Shown in pieces: positions 1 to 14,337 of a stretch of DNA of 64,000 bases. The stretch covers positions 26,646,837-26,710,836 of the forward strand of contig CM060069.1 of assembly GCA_030533445.1 (NCBI GenBank). The letters are read 5' to 3'. Position 1 is the first letter of the stretch. The number at the start of each line of letters is the position of its first letter. The translations under genes and the position numbers were made by a program. The DNA comes from Cyprinodon diabolis. Taxonomy: Eukaryota; Chordata; Actinopteri; Cyprinodontiformes; Cyprinodontidae. The notes below the pieces were generated by a model, which did not search any database, was not told the origin of the DNA, and was given only the letters and a program-made list of their open reading frames with translations.

Positions 1-1295
1 GAGGATTAGTTAATTCCTATGAGATTACACATCTGCTATAATCCCACTGTGAGTCTGAGCATAATCTTGTGATGATGATGCTCCTCGGGACCCCAAACAG
101 TCTGAGGATGAGGTAAATACATACCAATTTCTTTATACAACTTATATAAACAGCAAATGTATTTAATGTATTATTTAGCCTAAATGTTAGAGAGTAAAAA
201 AGTCTTCTTTCAGTTCAAACACCCTGTTATATTCTTGATGTAAAGATAGCAGGTCCCTATACATATTGGGCTTTCTGTATAGAACTGCCTCTCATTTCCA
301 GATTTTCTAACTGCTCTAACACCAAAATTTATTAAAGTTTTTAAATAAAACATGGTGCTTATTATCCCACCTACTGACCCCAATTTTGAGTCTTCAGCAT
401 GCAGCATTATAAAAAGTATTGTCTGATTGGGGTCACAAGTTGAAATGCGTCATAGAAGCTGACATCTCTAACAAATAGAACGTTTCCTCTGATTTGTTTC
501 ACAGCGAAAACCAAATATTTACCTAAACCATTTGAGTTATAGAAATTTGTATTTATTTTTATTTATTTTTTTGCCGAATGTTAGAATACTCTTCGAAAAA
601 ATCAGCCAAGATATCAGGAAGAGAATTATATAACAGTTTTCAGATGCTTAAGGTGACATGATTCTGTTGCAATTATAAACATAGGAAATAGACTATAATC
701 TGATTTAACTGATGTTTGGCCAAAATTACTAACTGAGAAGTATGGAGGTGGAAACTGTAAATTGCGGCATGTTTAGCATGATGGAATGGTGCACTTTAAT
801 AACTTAATGTGTGAGCATAAGTGGGTCTTCAATGACCGTTATAGACAGGTTTATTACAAATAGGGCTATTTCATTCCCTTGTTTCCGCTTTTAAAAAGTA
901 TATGCTTTTGTGTGTGTGTCTGCAAGGGAGCCTTAAAGAAAACACTTTATGCATTTGCAGATGTTCTGTCATGAACAATGACCCATGATCCCAATAAAGT
1001 ATTGAGACAAGCTTGTTGAGAGAAAGCTAAATGTTTACCAAAAAATACGTCTACCAAACACAAAGGAAATGTGTGTAAACTTAAATGTGAGGAAACTCAC
1101 TGAATGATCTGTCTCACTTTAATCCGGCGTAAACAAGAACGTTTAATCTGATTTAATCTCAGACAGGAAGGGAACAAACTTTGTTTTTTTATGTGTTTGA
1201 TAATACGTTTTTTATTAGATGTGTACTTGTTTGATCATTTATAAACTATAGAACATGTGTAAAACTTGTAGTACTACATTTACTATAAATTAATT
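1..1295. other. intergenic, nothing recognised
   Basis: AT-rich sequence with frequent stops in all frames. I see no exon-like segment, RNA gene or recognisable repeat. Confidence 0.5.
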
Positions 1296-1610
1296 TAATT
1301 CAATTCAATTCAGTTTATTTATATAGCGCCAAATTCACAAAACATGTCATCTCAAGGCACTTTACAGTTCAACCAGATCATACAGTCAAATTGATACAAA
1401 GTTTTCTATCTAAGGAAAACCAGTTGATTGCATTGACTCACTGACTCAAATACAATCCCTCACACTAAGCATGCTTGTAGCGACAGTGGAGAGGAAAAAC
1501 TCCCTTTTAACAGGAAGAAACCTCCAGCAGAACCAGGTTCAGTGTGAGCAGCCATCTGCCGAGGCCGACTGGGGTTCAAGGAGACGGAAGCAGAGACACA
1601 AAATTAATCC
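1296..1610. repeat. dispersed teleost repeat (GTTTATTTATATAGCGCC type)
   Basis: It starts with repeated AATTC motifs followed by TTTATTTATATAGCGCCAAA. It continues through the AAGGCACTTTACA block and the segment reading GACAGTGGAGAGGAAAAACT, then a stretch on cctccagcagaaccagg. I recognise this as a very common interspersed repeat of teleost genomes. A short open frame across it (1471-1686) is a repeat artefact, not a gene. Confidence 0.75.
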
Positions 1611-3224
1611 TGCCATTGGTTCTGAAAACGGTTCAATTTACCTGTTTTCTAAGCCAAAACAAGGCTTTGTTTGGACTACTCTATAAAGCTTGGAATCCAA
1701 CACTAATTCTGACATTTTGAATTAGAAAAGCTTCCTGGATTGGAAGCAAAAGGTCTTCAATTGATTATGAAAGCATTGTCTATACTCTTTGTTTTTCATT
1801 AATTGGAAAAGAGTAGATTTAAGTAGGGATTTAACAGTGAAATATTGATCAAATACATTACTGGGCTCATTTGATAACCAATATGAAATCAAGCTTTAGC
1901 ACTTTAGTCAAAACACAATGCCCATAATATTTCAGAGCCAGTTTGGAGGTCACCGTTTCCCAATTAAAAATGAATAATAAGATGAGATAATAAGTGAACA
2001 GTTTTCTCAGCAGGAGGACATCTGAGCCTAACATAATAGCAAGGGTAGGTTTCATTTCAACTTTGGTAGGGACACTATTGATCTGATGTCATTGGTCCTA
2101 TGCAAAAATATGCATGTGTGGAAATCAGGGTGTATTGCATTTAAAGAGAAAGCAGCATTTCTTGCTACATTTATACAAATTTTATAAGCACTAGACACAC
2201 TAGATGCTGTTTATCAATGACTGAAGCTTAACTGGCTCTGATGAATGAGAAATTAGGACTTTTTTCCCACTTTGAAAAGGTTTGCATTTGAAATTACCGG
2301 CGACTAAGACAGTAGGTAAATCTGTGCCTATTTAACAGAATATAGTCTAAATATGTCTGTTATATGTGGAATTATACTTTTTTTTTATTTTGAAGATATA
2401 GAATTGTTCAGAGGTAAATAGAGGTAAACCCCACTCTTTTAAATGTTTTTTTTTTTTGTATCAAGAAACAAAGCGAAATAATAGATTCAAGGGGCGCCAA
2501 ATAAATGTATTGTATTTACATGTGCCCTGGAACTAGAAGAGGAACTGACACTGAGCATTTAACATATTAACCTCACTCTACAAGTTGTACATCTAGGATG
2601 TAGTTACTCTGTTTAACCCATTTCATGTATTTTATTTAGGGCTGAAACAATTAATCGGATAAATCAATTATTGAAATAATGTCAACAAATTTAGTATTAA
2701 ATTAATCGTTAACTGGAGTATAGAGACTCTAAAACATGTCTTTAGCTCACTGAGCGACCCATTTAGAGGAAGAATTATATCAAAATTGTAAAATAAAAAT
2801 GTTGCATTTTGGATAAAACATGTTTTTGCCTGTCAATATTCTCCATCCAGAACTCCTTTACTGCTGCAACAATGCTGTATTGTAAATGATAAACATGTTA
2901 TTCACATGTTATTGTTGGTAGGGACAAGTAGGTCGGTCCAAAATGTTGGTAGGGACATGTCCCTATGGTCCCTATGCAAACCTACGCCCATCCATAATAG
3001 GTTTAAAAAAAATACTTTAATTTGGGATGATTTATGTGTTTCTACTATATAGAATTGAATATAGAGGAATAAAAAATGTTTAATGCTGCAGGTTTTGGTA
3101 TTAAATGTTGTCATTTAGATGCATGAACTTCCCTGGTGCATAAAAGTTTATAACACTGTTATAGCCGAAGAAACTAATCATAGTTTATTGATATGTTGAT
3201 CAATGCAACCAATCAGTGACGCAT
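1611..3224. other. intergenic; probable hAT-like MITE remnant near 2636-2720
   Basis: Mostly featureless AT-rich DNA. At 2638-2710 the text GGCTGAAACAATTAATCG, followed by further TTAATCG motifs, resembles the ends of fish non-autonomous hAT elements. At 2905-2985 a TTGGTAGGGACA motif occurs twice in a segment that also looks repeat-derived. Boundaries and target duplications are not clear. Confidence 0.35.
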
Positions 3225-3760
3225 AGTTATCGGATTAAAGCGTCCCCCGCAGGACAGATGCGCTGTTGTTTCTGTACTTTGGCAGCTTTAAATTTATCTG
3301 CCCGCCCCAGCATCCGTGGATGAGAGAGGGATGGAGGGAGGGATGGAGAGGTGCAGTCCGGTAGGTGAGGTACAGCAGCCGGGATGCCGCTGTTCGCGCA
3401 TCTGCTCCGACTCCAGCAACTCCGCTGCACTCAGCCAGCAGGAAGGATCAGGATGCTGCAGTCTGTCCTCACTGGTTTCCATTTTAGCACCAAGAATCAA
3501 CATGCACAGGTCCGGGCGCACGACGCGTGACGGCTCCCAGTCCTGACTGCAACGTGACGAGACATCCAGAACCGACGGGTCCGACCTGCTGCGGGCTGCC
3601 TGCGCTCCATTAATCGATCCTGGATGCTGGTGACAGTCTGGTGGCTTTAATCTGCCACTGTGTTATGGGGGAAAAGGGAGACTAATGTTATTCTGTTTAG
3701 TTTATTTATGATATCACCCTTGCGGTTCACCTTGGACTTAAAAAAAAAAACGCATAAGAG
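3225..3760 (+). promoter_or_regulatory. inpp5j: CpG-rich promoter and non-coding first exon of inpp5j (predicted)
   Basis: Composition changes abruptly here to GC- and CpG-rich DNA within an AT-rich region, the usual sign of a vertebrate promoter. The block ends in a strong splice donor, ATAAGAG|gtaagac, with exon end at 3760. The next good + strand acceptor is the one before the first coding exon at 6666, which has only 33 bases of leader ahead of its ATG. I infer a 5' UTR exon spliced over a 2.9 kb intron. The transcription start cannot be fixed from sequence. Confidence 0.5.
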
Positions 3761-4469
3761 GTAAGACTTGATTTTTCTCCTTGTAAACTGTTCCAGCTTA
3801 TCTTTTCTGAGTCCAGGCTTTTATCTTCTTTTTTCCCTTTTTTTTTTTTTTTTTTTTTTTACATAAAGCTGTTCTTCAGACTCAGACTTGCAGACTCGTG
3901 GGTTGGAATATTAAAAAATGCCCATTTATTTCTTGTAGCATTTGAAAGTTTCCACTCTGAAAGTGGATGTCACAGACAAGTTTCTCTGTCAGACAGAGAG
4001 ATATTTGCATGTGTTGAATAATTAAAGGAGAGGTGTATGGTTTCTGTGTTAGGCACACAGACAGTAAAATGGAGGTGGGTCTGTTGCCCTCCTTTAATGT
4101 AATCCATCCTCCTTGTGACCTGCACCAGTCTGTCTGACATCCTTTGATGTGCACTCTTATCAGCAGCACAGCTGTGCATCCCATCTCATGCATCCTTGAT
4201 TTTTTTTACTAATGCACCTTTCACTTATGCAGTGGAGAATATAATGCATTCCATAGAGGGGTCAGGGGTTGACGAGGCACCATTTCATTTGAACCGTAAT
4301 CTAAAAGCATTAAGTTAGTTTTCCAGCCCAGTTATTTACCAATATGACCAGTAATCTTCTGTGAGGCTGATATGCAAATACAATTCAGACAAGTGGCCTT
4401 AAAAACAGGGAGACAGCAATGCTTGCCCTGCTGTTAAAACACTCTCCAAGTTCTCTTAAGCCTTTGGAC

Positions 4470-4820
4470 ATTATAGATATCACCATCCATCTATTTTCTC
4501 CCACTTAGTCTTTGTTGAGGTCGTGGTGGGGCCAGTGCCTATCTCCGGCAGTCTATGGGCGAGAGACGGGGTACACCCTGAACAGGTCACAAGTCTGTTG
4601 CAGGGGTAGGATTAGGGCAACACAGAGACACACAACCACGCACGCACACACTCACACCTAAGGACAATTTTAGAGAAGCCAATTAACCTAACAGTCATCC
4701 TTGTTGGACTGTGGGAGGAAGGCAGAGTACCTGGAGAGAATCCATATAGAAAGACCCCGGGCTGGGAAGTGCACCCAGTATCTTATTGCTGCAAAGCAAC
4801 AGTGTTACCCACTTTAATCA
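4470..4820. repeat. dispersed teleost repeat, copy 1
   Basis: Contains the blocks GGGGTACACCCTGAACAGGTC, acacacactcacacct, AGAGAAGCCAATTAACCTAA and GGACTGTGGGAGGAAG, in that order. A second diverged copy lies at 40563-40935. I recognise it as one of the most abundant interspersed repeats of teleosts. It sits in the presumed first intron of inpp5j. Confidence 0.8.
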
Positions 4821-5689
4821 TTTGATCTAGGAAAATTAAATGTTATTCCTATACATTCTTGTTAAACTGCCTTTATCCTGACACCCTTAAATAATGTCAC
4901 CCAGAATGGTTAAATGGTGTTCACTTGGTAAACGGAGTCCACCTGTGTGATTTCATGTCAGTATAAAACCAGCTGCTCAGAGAAAGCCTCAGAGTTTTTT
5001 AGGGAATGATGCATCCTAAAGGAGTAAAGTTAAAGTCATAGAACAATATCCCAGGCCTTAAACATATGAGTCTTCTGAAATCAGACTATCACCTCAAAAT
5101 TAATAATGAATATCACAACTGTAAAGCTGGCACAGCTTGTAAGAGACCACTGGTGGCCGAAGCAACCAACAGGCCAGTGGTAATGCACCTCAGGTTTGCC
5201 ATATGTAGGGAGGGCATTCTAAAAGTGCTTGGTGTTATATAAAATACTATGCGTCACAGAGAAAGTATATTAGTGATGAAGTAAGGTGGTGGAAATATCA
5301 TTGTTGGGATTGCTTATGATCAGAATATATGGGAAGATGGGTGGAGCTAAATATAGAGAAATGGTGTAAGAAAACCAGTTAGAGGCAGTAAAGGACTTCA
5401 GATAGAGGTGGAGCTTTTTCATATAGACTCAAATCATACAGCTTAAAGCAATAATACGGGTCATGTATGTTAATGCATTAGCACGAGTTAAAGTACATAA
5501 AACGAACTGTGAACCCTGCCTGAAAGCTGGAAATGTGTTCAGAGTTGCTCTCCATCCCGTCTGACTTAGGTCGAGCTATATAAGAAAGAAGAATTCATTA
5601 AGTCTCTTGATGCATAAAGTCAGAAGAGGTGTATCCCAAAAGTCTTGCAGCTTTAATTTGAGCAAATTCTGGTTCTATAAAGTAGTGAC

Positions 5690-6560
5690 ATCTGTGGAGT
5701 TGATGATGCCATCATAAACCTGTTTCAGTAAACCCTCTGTCATTTAGAAAAGGCAGACAGCTCTGTGAGGATCATGTTCTTTGATTTCTCCAGAATATTT
5801 AACATGATTCAGCCTGACTGACTTTGTGAGAAACCTCAGAAGATTCAGGTGGAGGCAGCAACAATCGCCTGGATCAAAGACTACCCGACAAACAGAACAC
5901 AGTTTATTAGACTGAAGGGTCAGCTATCTAATCAAGTAGTCAGCAGCACAGGAGCACCACAGGGGACGGTACTCTCTCCATTCCTTTTCACTCTGTGCAC
6001 ATCAGATTTTCAGTACCAGACAGAAATACTGGATGACTGCAGTCATTTGGTGGATCAAGGATGAACAAGAAGCTGAGAACAGAGAGCTAATGAACCTTTT
6101 AGTGGCATGGTGTCTGAATGTCAACAAAAAAAGGGAGATGATTTTGAGATTTCAGAACAGAATCAAGTTGAAACCAGTTAAAATCAAATGAGAAAATGGA
6201 GGTAGTTGAGGAGTATAAATACCTTGGGGTTCACTTGGACAAACTAGACTGGGGACTTAACTGTGAAGCCATCTACAAAGGACAGAGCAGACTGTACTTC
6301 CTAGGTAAGTTTAGGCCCTTTTTCATTTGCAGGTAGATGGTAAATGTCTTGAATAAATCTGTTATAAATCAGTGCGATCTCTTCTGCCATCCTCTGCTGG
6401 GATAACAGTATTAGCTAAGAACTTAAAAAAAAGCTCAATAAGCTTATGAAGAAGGCAGCCTCTGTTCTAGGAAAACCTCTGAGCATCCTCTTCAGAAGAT
6501 TTTTTAACGACAACAGGGTGTCTTCAGTAAGAGGTTTCTCCAGATCTGCTTAAAGACAGA
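5690..6560 (+). mobile_element. non-LTR retrotransposon fragment (L2/Rex-like reverse transcriptase), dead
   Basis: Translation at about 5850-6060 gives a reverse-transcriptase core including GAPQGTVLSPFLFTLCTSDF, typical of fish LINEs of the L2/CR1/Rex group. Downstream (6197-6310) a second frame gives VVEEYKYLGVHLD and a GQSRLYFL block, both standard for the region after the active site. Frame changes and stops between blocks show it is non-functional, and the catalytic aspartate motif is degraded. It lies in inpp5j intron 1, same orientation as the gene. Confidence 0.8.
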
Positions 6561-6698
6561 ACGCTAAACCTACAATAACTATTAAAAAAAAATTAACATA
6601 TGTTTAATGTGTATTTTTGAATTAAATTTTAGCAATTTTAATCTTGCATCCATTTTGTGTTTTAGTTCCAGATAAACCAACAGTTGTGTTGCATAGAG

Positions 6699-9600
6699 AT
6701 GGATCGCCTGCCGCAGAAAGAGATCAGCACAGACCCTTGTGGTCCTAAAATTCAGTCAGGACCTTGTTCTGTGATCAGAGGGAATCCAGCCTTACCTCCC
6801 AAGCCTGCAGTCCCAGAACCACTTCTATTCAACCATTCAAAAGGGCTCAAAAAACAGTCGGGCCTGGGTCCCATGCAGGCACCAGCAAAAACAACCACCT
6901 GGATGATGTCAGGGGAGGATAAGTCCACTCCACCACAATTGGCAAGCATAAGCCGGCCCAGACCGACTGCTCTTGGAACAAAAACAGCTTCAAAGTCAAC
7001 CACAATCCCAGTTGGGTCCTCTAAAGAAATAGATTTGATCCCTGTTTGCATTCCAGGACCTCAGAGCGCCTGCGTCTTGCCGCATTCAACATCAGAGCCC
7101 TCATTTCCTCTGTGTAACCCCCAGAGCCCTCAGTCATATCTAAAACCAACGCTTAGTCCTAACCTGACCCCCAGCCCCAGTCCCAAAACCAGTCTGAAAC
7201 CTCAATCCCAGAAGACCCCTTCGCCTGAGAGCTCCACACAGAACCAGACTCAATCCGAAAAGCCAGGAGGAGACAGCAGTGACTTCAGGTGAGATCAGTA
7301 ACACCCATTGCTTTTTTTCTTTTTTTTTTACTTTTTAGGTTTGTTCCATTGCATTCTTGCAGTTCTGCAGAGAGCAGCTCAAAGAAAACTGATTTGTTTC
7401 CTTCCATGTCACATGAATCACAGCAGCGGATCTCTCTTGGAGCCCAAGAAACCCGGCAAAATGTCTCTATATTATCTCTATAAATATTTTTGGCCAATTT
7501 CCCTTAGGCACTTTAGCTGTAGTCCCTGCTCATAAACAAAGGCTGCCTACAAAAACTCGGTTTAAACTTTCAATAGCCTGTTTATACTAGCAGTAAATAT
7601 TGTCAATGTTCAAAGATAATAGTCGCAGTGCTTTGGCACACACACATTTTACACACGCATCATCTTTATGTATGAAATCCGAAGCGCTTTTAGTTTTGTG
7701 TCCAATCCGTTTTTATATTTTCAGTATCTAACTAAAGTATATTTAAACATTTAATATTTTTATTTTAACTTAATATAACCCAAATGAAAATTGAAATATT
7801 TACTATAGATTAATGTCACCTTCTAAAAGAAGTATGATCAATTTCTCTGCCCCAAGGAATATAAAATCCTGTGCTTACAAATAAAATTATGCAACAAAAA
7901 AACTTTCATAGCCAAATTTTTTTTATTTTAAATCTATTCAATAATACATTTGTTATTTTAGGCTTTGGCAAAATAATTAATTTCTTTTCACATTTTTTCA
8001 GTTTATAATAAAAAATGTTCTTATTTTAGATAAAAAAAGACAGTGGTATAACTTACCACAAGGCTACTTTTATTTAGGATTTATAGTTTAATAAGGTTTT
8101 ACAGATTAAAATCTGAAAAGTGAGGTGTGCATTTTTTTAGTGATCCCAAATCTATGTTATGAAAAGGAATGTTATATAAAACTTAATTTTTTAAAATAAA
8201 TATCATAATATAGAAAGGACATTTTAAACCCTTATGTGTGTCTTCCTAGAAAATCAGCGCATCATTTCCACAGCAGACTGAATGGTTATTGGAGGATCAT
8301 CATTTTCCGTTTTACCTTCTTTCATTCTTGCATTTGAAAATGACGAACAGGAGACTTGTTTTAACGCGTTATGACGGCTTGTTTACAATGTCAACAGTAA
8401 AACAACCGTATAACTCCGCCGTTCTACTTTATTTTTTGCATCTATGTTTCCATGACATCATGAACTTCCTGCCCACACTACGGAAGCCTAGGTTATTGGC
8501 AAAATATGTGTAACTCAAAGTTTACTAATAAACAAACAAATAATAACAGAAATATATCCTTAACTTAGAATAATAAATTCAACTTATACTTTCTATACAT
8601 AAGGCTTACAGTTATGTTTTGTTCGCCATGATCTTCCCATTTTGTTTTATGATTCCAGAATGCATTATTCAAGGAAGTGTATAAATTTTTCTTTTCTTCT
8701 GAAACTAACAATAGAAATGAAATAATATTTATTTCCACATAACACAAAAAAACACATTTTATATCATAGAATTTTTATAAAATTTAATATATTCATATTC
8801 ATATGTTTGGCAGATCCTTCAAGACACTTTTTTTTTTTTTTTTTGGTAAGTTTCCCCGCAAAACTTGTTAAAATAGAAAAAAAATAGTAAAGCCATCTCT
8901 TGGTATATATTCAGTTGTAGTATTTTCTACTTTCAGATTGGCTGAATAAAAAGGCAGTCCACACTATTCTAGTTTTATTTGATAAATATTTTAAATCTTT
9001 TATTTTTCTCAGTACAATTATCCAACAGTTTTTTATTGTGCTTTCAAATGGCACCCCAATAACATACGAAGAAGTCTGTGGTTGTAACATGAAATAAAAA
9101 AAAAAAAAGGAAGAGCTTGAACACTTGTGCAGGGCCCCATGTTTAGTTCTGCAGTTAATCTTTTTAAGCTAAAAGTTGGTCATATCATAGGATCGGCTCC
9201 TTTTTATTGTAAACACATTTTTTAAATAAAAAGAATTACTACATTGATTTTGTCTGAAGGAGATTTCCATAGTTTCTTTACCTTTTTATTAATAAAAAAA
9301 TTAAAATGCCATTTAAGGAATATAACAGAACTATTTGTGCTAAATTTGACATTTAAGTATGAGCTTATTCAGCCACCCATCTGTTCAATTTCATAAAACA
9401 ATAAACTCCTTTTTTCTGACTCTGCTAGTACGCACCATGTGGATACTACATACACACCACTATTACTTAGTCATCACCAGTGTTCAGCTCAGGTGCCTGA
9501 TTGTGTTTTTTTTCCACATGCATAAGTCCTGATGGGAGCTTTTTCTCTGAGGATTACAGCGCTAATCATATCCCATTTTAACCCACAATAAAAACATCAA

Positions 9601-12600
9601 TCTAATGCTGCATTTTCTCTGATTTTATCCATTTATCAGGGTATACATCGTCACGTGGAATGTGGGATCAGCTGTCCCACCGGATGACATCACGTCTCTG
9701 TTTGGACCAAATGTTTCAGATGGGAGCATAGACATGTTTGTCATCGGGTAAGTGTGTATTTCTGGACAGCTTGGCAGTGCCAGAGCGACAGCAGCGCATG
9801 CCCACTCAGTCATCTGTGGTTCTCTGCCCCAACAGTCGCTGTCCTTTTTTTTCTTAAAGTTTGGTTTACGGATGTTTGTAAAATTTTCTTGCTTCTGTCA
9901 CCATCCAGACTCCAGGAGGTTAACTCAATGATAAACAAGAGGCTGAAAGATGTTCTTTTTTCAGACCAATGGAGTGAGCTTTGCATGGATACACTGAGTC
10001 CCTTTGGATATGTTTTAGTAGGTACATCTATATCCTTCTTTGTCTAGTTGGAAAGTTCTGATGAACTGATTTTGTATTTTTCCATCTTTCTTTTCTGTTC
10101 AGGTCGCGTCCCAGCGGATGCAAGGGGTGCTTCTGCTTGTTTTTTCTAAAATCTGTCACCTTCCGTTCCTCAGAGGTGTGCAGACACAGAGTACACGGAC
10201 AGGACTTGGGGGATACTGGGTAAGAAGAGTGAGGGTTTTTTTTTTACCCTGTGCAAATTTGTTTGGGGTTAGTGAGTTGGCCGGCAGGAACGTGGAACGC
10301 TGCACACAGTGGTAGGGCCTGCGCTCCCTCCTGCTGGCAGCTGCATGAATGCGTTGGTGCATATGTCAGCGTGTGACCTTCCCGTGCATGTTGATGTCAG
10401 CATCCCCCGCTGGCTGCTGCTGCTGGTGCAGTCACCTTCCCTTTGAGGTCAGTGCAGCAGCAGGATGTCTGACTCTGATGCCACTGCTTAATGTTAGGAA
10501 AAAAGAAAACTCTTTATCCTGTGGGACAGATCTGATTTATATACTCTAGTTGTCCTTTACTTCTCCTAGCTATTCTATAGTAGAAATACACTCTTGTTGT
10601 GTTTTTAGGGGAATAAAGGTGGAGTGAGTGCAAGAATGACAGTGTTCGGCCACCCAGTGTGCTTTCTCAACTGTCACCTGCCGGCTCATATGAGGAACTT
10701 GGAGCAGCGGATGGAGGACTTTGAAAGCATCCTTCAGCAGCAGCAGTTCGAAGGAGGCAATGCCACTGGTGTACTGGACCATGAGTGGGTGATTTTACCT
10801 ATGATAAATCATGCTAGATGAGGTTTAAAGAATTATTGTAAATACAATATTGCTGTAGTTTTTTTTAGGTTAAAAAAAATTGGAAAACACAGTTTAAAAT
10901 CTTAAAAAAGCGGTTCATTAGTTTAGATGTAATTTTTATTTCTTGCTTGAGTTATAACTTACTGATGTATTTGGCCTACTTTATTGGCATTTTTTGTATA
11001 AAATTCAACTATATTAGTTTGCTTCTTAGCAAAGCTTTCAAATGTAGTTCACACAACCTAATTTAGAGAAAACCCAAATATTATCTGGAGAGATTACTTA
11101 TAGGCAAAGATTGAACTTTTTGGGTTAAATGTTAAGCATGTTGCTTTAATAATAATAATTTTGCTCAAATTATGTTTTGGTTGGGGCTTTTTCTCCACTT
11201 TGATTCAAATGGGTTTTCTATCAAGTTAGGATTTAAACCCCATATCTAAGCTAGTTTTGGAAATGGTAATCCAGGATGAAAGTTTAGAATTAAAAGAGAC
11301 CAATGGCAAATGAAAAACATTACATTTTAAGAGATTTCAGTTTTTTTCTCAGTTTACCTGTTGCCAACATTTGAGTTGCACTAGTAGAAAAACGTCTTTT
11401 TAACCCGGATCAGAATACCTACTTATCTGTTTTTGCTACATTTATCTACCACCAATAAAAGCATTTAAAAGCTACCAACAGTAACACCTCTAAAAGGACA
11501 TTTGACTGATCTTAAATATATTTACTAAAGTAAAGGTACCATGATAGAGTCAATGCTAAAAGTCCTTTTAAATGGAAAAAAAAAAAGGACAGCTTTTTTT
11601 CTCCTCCGACCTACATTCAATCTTCTTGCAGCCAGCAATCTTCTTTATAGCTACGCACATAACAGGCCAGGGGAGAATCAGGGCTCAGGATAATTAAACT
11701 CTGGGGAATAAAGGTTCAGGGTGGCATAATGGAAACATACGTAATGAATCCTGAAAAAGAAAGCAAAATAAGCTGCCTGTTTCTTTGTATTTAACTTATC
11801 ATATCAGCACTTAGGAAACAAACTAACATTTTCATCATCTGCAGTTCACCCATAGATAGTAGTTAAATAGCCACAACTTCAGAAAAGAGAACAGGCTACA
11901 GATAACACATTATTTAATTTATAGTTGGGTTAAGAAGCATTTCTAAACTCTGATAGATATTAATAATAAACACAAAGACAAAACTGATTTTTATTTAATA
12001 AATGTACCTTCCTACCTTGGCCAAGTTACCTCTATATTTGTGTTGTCTCATGTCTCTAGTCAGGAGTGGGTTTAACTCCTATTAATCAAACCAATTCTTC
12101 ATCAGTGTTTATTTTTAAAAAATCCTTACTGACGTTTTTTTTCTTTTTTCACCCTAATTAGCTCTAAAGGGAATATTTTACTTAGGGTTCTGTTTACTAT
12201 ACATTGGTGTGTCCTTTTGGCCATTTATTTCTAGTCTTACTTTTATCCAAAAAACAACATTTTATATTATGTTTTTGTAATATAAAACTGAAAAAGGGAG
12301 CTAATAAAAAAACAACACTTCCTTTCTAAGATTTAATTGATTCAGCACAATTTGAATTACTTATTTCCTAGATTTGTGGGCCTAATGTATCAGGGTTAAG
12401 GGTTTATTTGGTTTTCAAACTGACTCTAACATCCAATACACATTATTTAATTTAAGAGATGTATTTCATGATACTTTTCTACCATCGCTAGTTATTTCAA
12501 GACGTCCTTCTTACGCCTACATACCAGGCCTTTGTTTGTGTTTACAGTGTCGTGTTCTGGTTTGGGGACCTAAATTTCCGTATCGAAGACTATGACATCC

Positions 12601-14287
12601 ATGTGGTGAAATGTGCCATTGAAAGCAGCAAGCTGCCTCTTCTGTGGGAGCGTGATCAGGTGAGGTGCCTTTATCATTTGAGCACAGAAACTTGGATTCC
12701 TCTGAAGGGTTTGCTTGTTCATATCAGCCAGCAGAGGGAGCTGTAGCTTTAAATTAAGGAAACTCACAATGGTGACATTATGTCCTGTCTTCCTGCTTTA
12801 TTGTTTTATCTCCAGCTCAACATGGCTAAAAACACAGAATCCATCTTGGAGGGCTTCATGGAAGGAACGCTTAAGTTTCCACCGACGTATAAGTTTGATG
12901 TGGGGACTCACACATATGACACAAGGTCTGCTCATGTATCTTCATCACATAGAAACCCTTATCAATTTGTTTAAGTGGTGCATATTATCCTTTTAAAGCT
13001 TTCAGTTTTGTTTAGAAGTCTATATATTCATATTCTATACAGCATATGAATATAAAGAACACTATTAAAAAGCAGGAAATAGCCAAAAAGTTGCCATAGA
13101 GCCATAAGACTTTAAATCAAAGTATAAGAGAATATAGATCAAACACAAAAGTAGAGATAGTAAATTTTTCTGGATGATTTTAAGTTTATGATATGAATAT
13201 TTATAAGCAAATATATCCATTTGACATTTTCCAATTAAAAAAGAGTTTCTTTAATCCTCAAGAAAAGAGATTTTTTTAATCGGTTTCCTCCTTTGAAGCC
13301 CAAAATAAAGACTAACAGGGATTTACCTGCACTTAAACTCAGGCTTACTCTCTGATTTTGTAAGTGCTAAGAAGAGAAAACCTGCCTGGACGGACCGTAT
13401 CCTGTGGCGCCTTCGTCGCACCGGCTCCCCTGTTCCTACCCACAATGCATCATTGCAGCGGGGTCTGACCTCATGGTTGGGTGGAGCCACTAAAGTCATA
13501 CAGCATAAGTATCAAAGTCACATGGGCTTCACCATCAGTGATCACAAGCCTGTTTCTTCATTGTTCTCACTACAGGTGGGGCCAACACTCCATTTTTCTT
13601 TAGAACTACATGTTCTCCCTGTTACCGTTTATTTATTTTAGCCTCTGGCTTCTATAGTTCCCATTCAGGGTAGACCTTCCCCTGGTGGAGCTGCAGGTGA
13701 ATAAGGAGTGGTGCAAAGCATCAGACTCCACTGTCAGATTTACTGTTGCTTCAACATATCAACGCAGCTCATGGGACTGGGTAGCAATTTACAAAGTAGG
13801 CCATAAAGTAACTGTTAAATCAAAGTTCGGACTTTCCTCCCAGCATTGTTGACACATTTCTCTCTGAACAGATGAGATTCAGACATCACAAGGATTATCA
13901 GGCATATGTCTGGGCCAAAGGAGAGCATGCTACACAGGTTTGTTCAGGACTGGAGCTAATAAATATCATTGAAGATCAGAGTTAATTCAAAATGTTAATT
14001 CAGAGCTGACTGGTGTCCTTTTTAAAGGTGACATTCTCAGAAGAGGATTTGCCAAGGGAGGACTGTGAATACATCCTGGGTTACTTCAGTAATATCATGA
14101 ACAGTATCGTCGGTTTGTCTTCACCAGTCCGGGTAGCAAACCTTCATTATTTAACAATGTGATGTGTTTTTAAATTTCAACAAATTTAATGGAACTCGTT
14201 TAGGAGTGCAGAATAGAAGAGAATAGAATAGAATAGCAGCAAATCTTAAAAACGTTTATAAAAGTGTATAAGAATAACAGACTAAGT

Positions 14288-14337
<50 letters not shown>

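Noticed and set aside
3227..3546. Open frames in the CpG-rich block upstream of inpp5j
   Set aside because: Three overlapping frames on both strands are expected in CpG-rich DNA; none shows a domain or proper splice phase into inpp5j.
7289..7535. Open frames directly after inpp5j exon 2
   Set aside because: They begin at or beyond a strong gtgag donor and encode poly-Phe from a T run; intronic.
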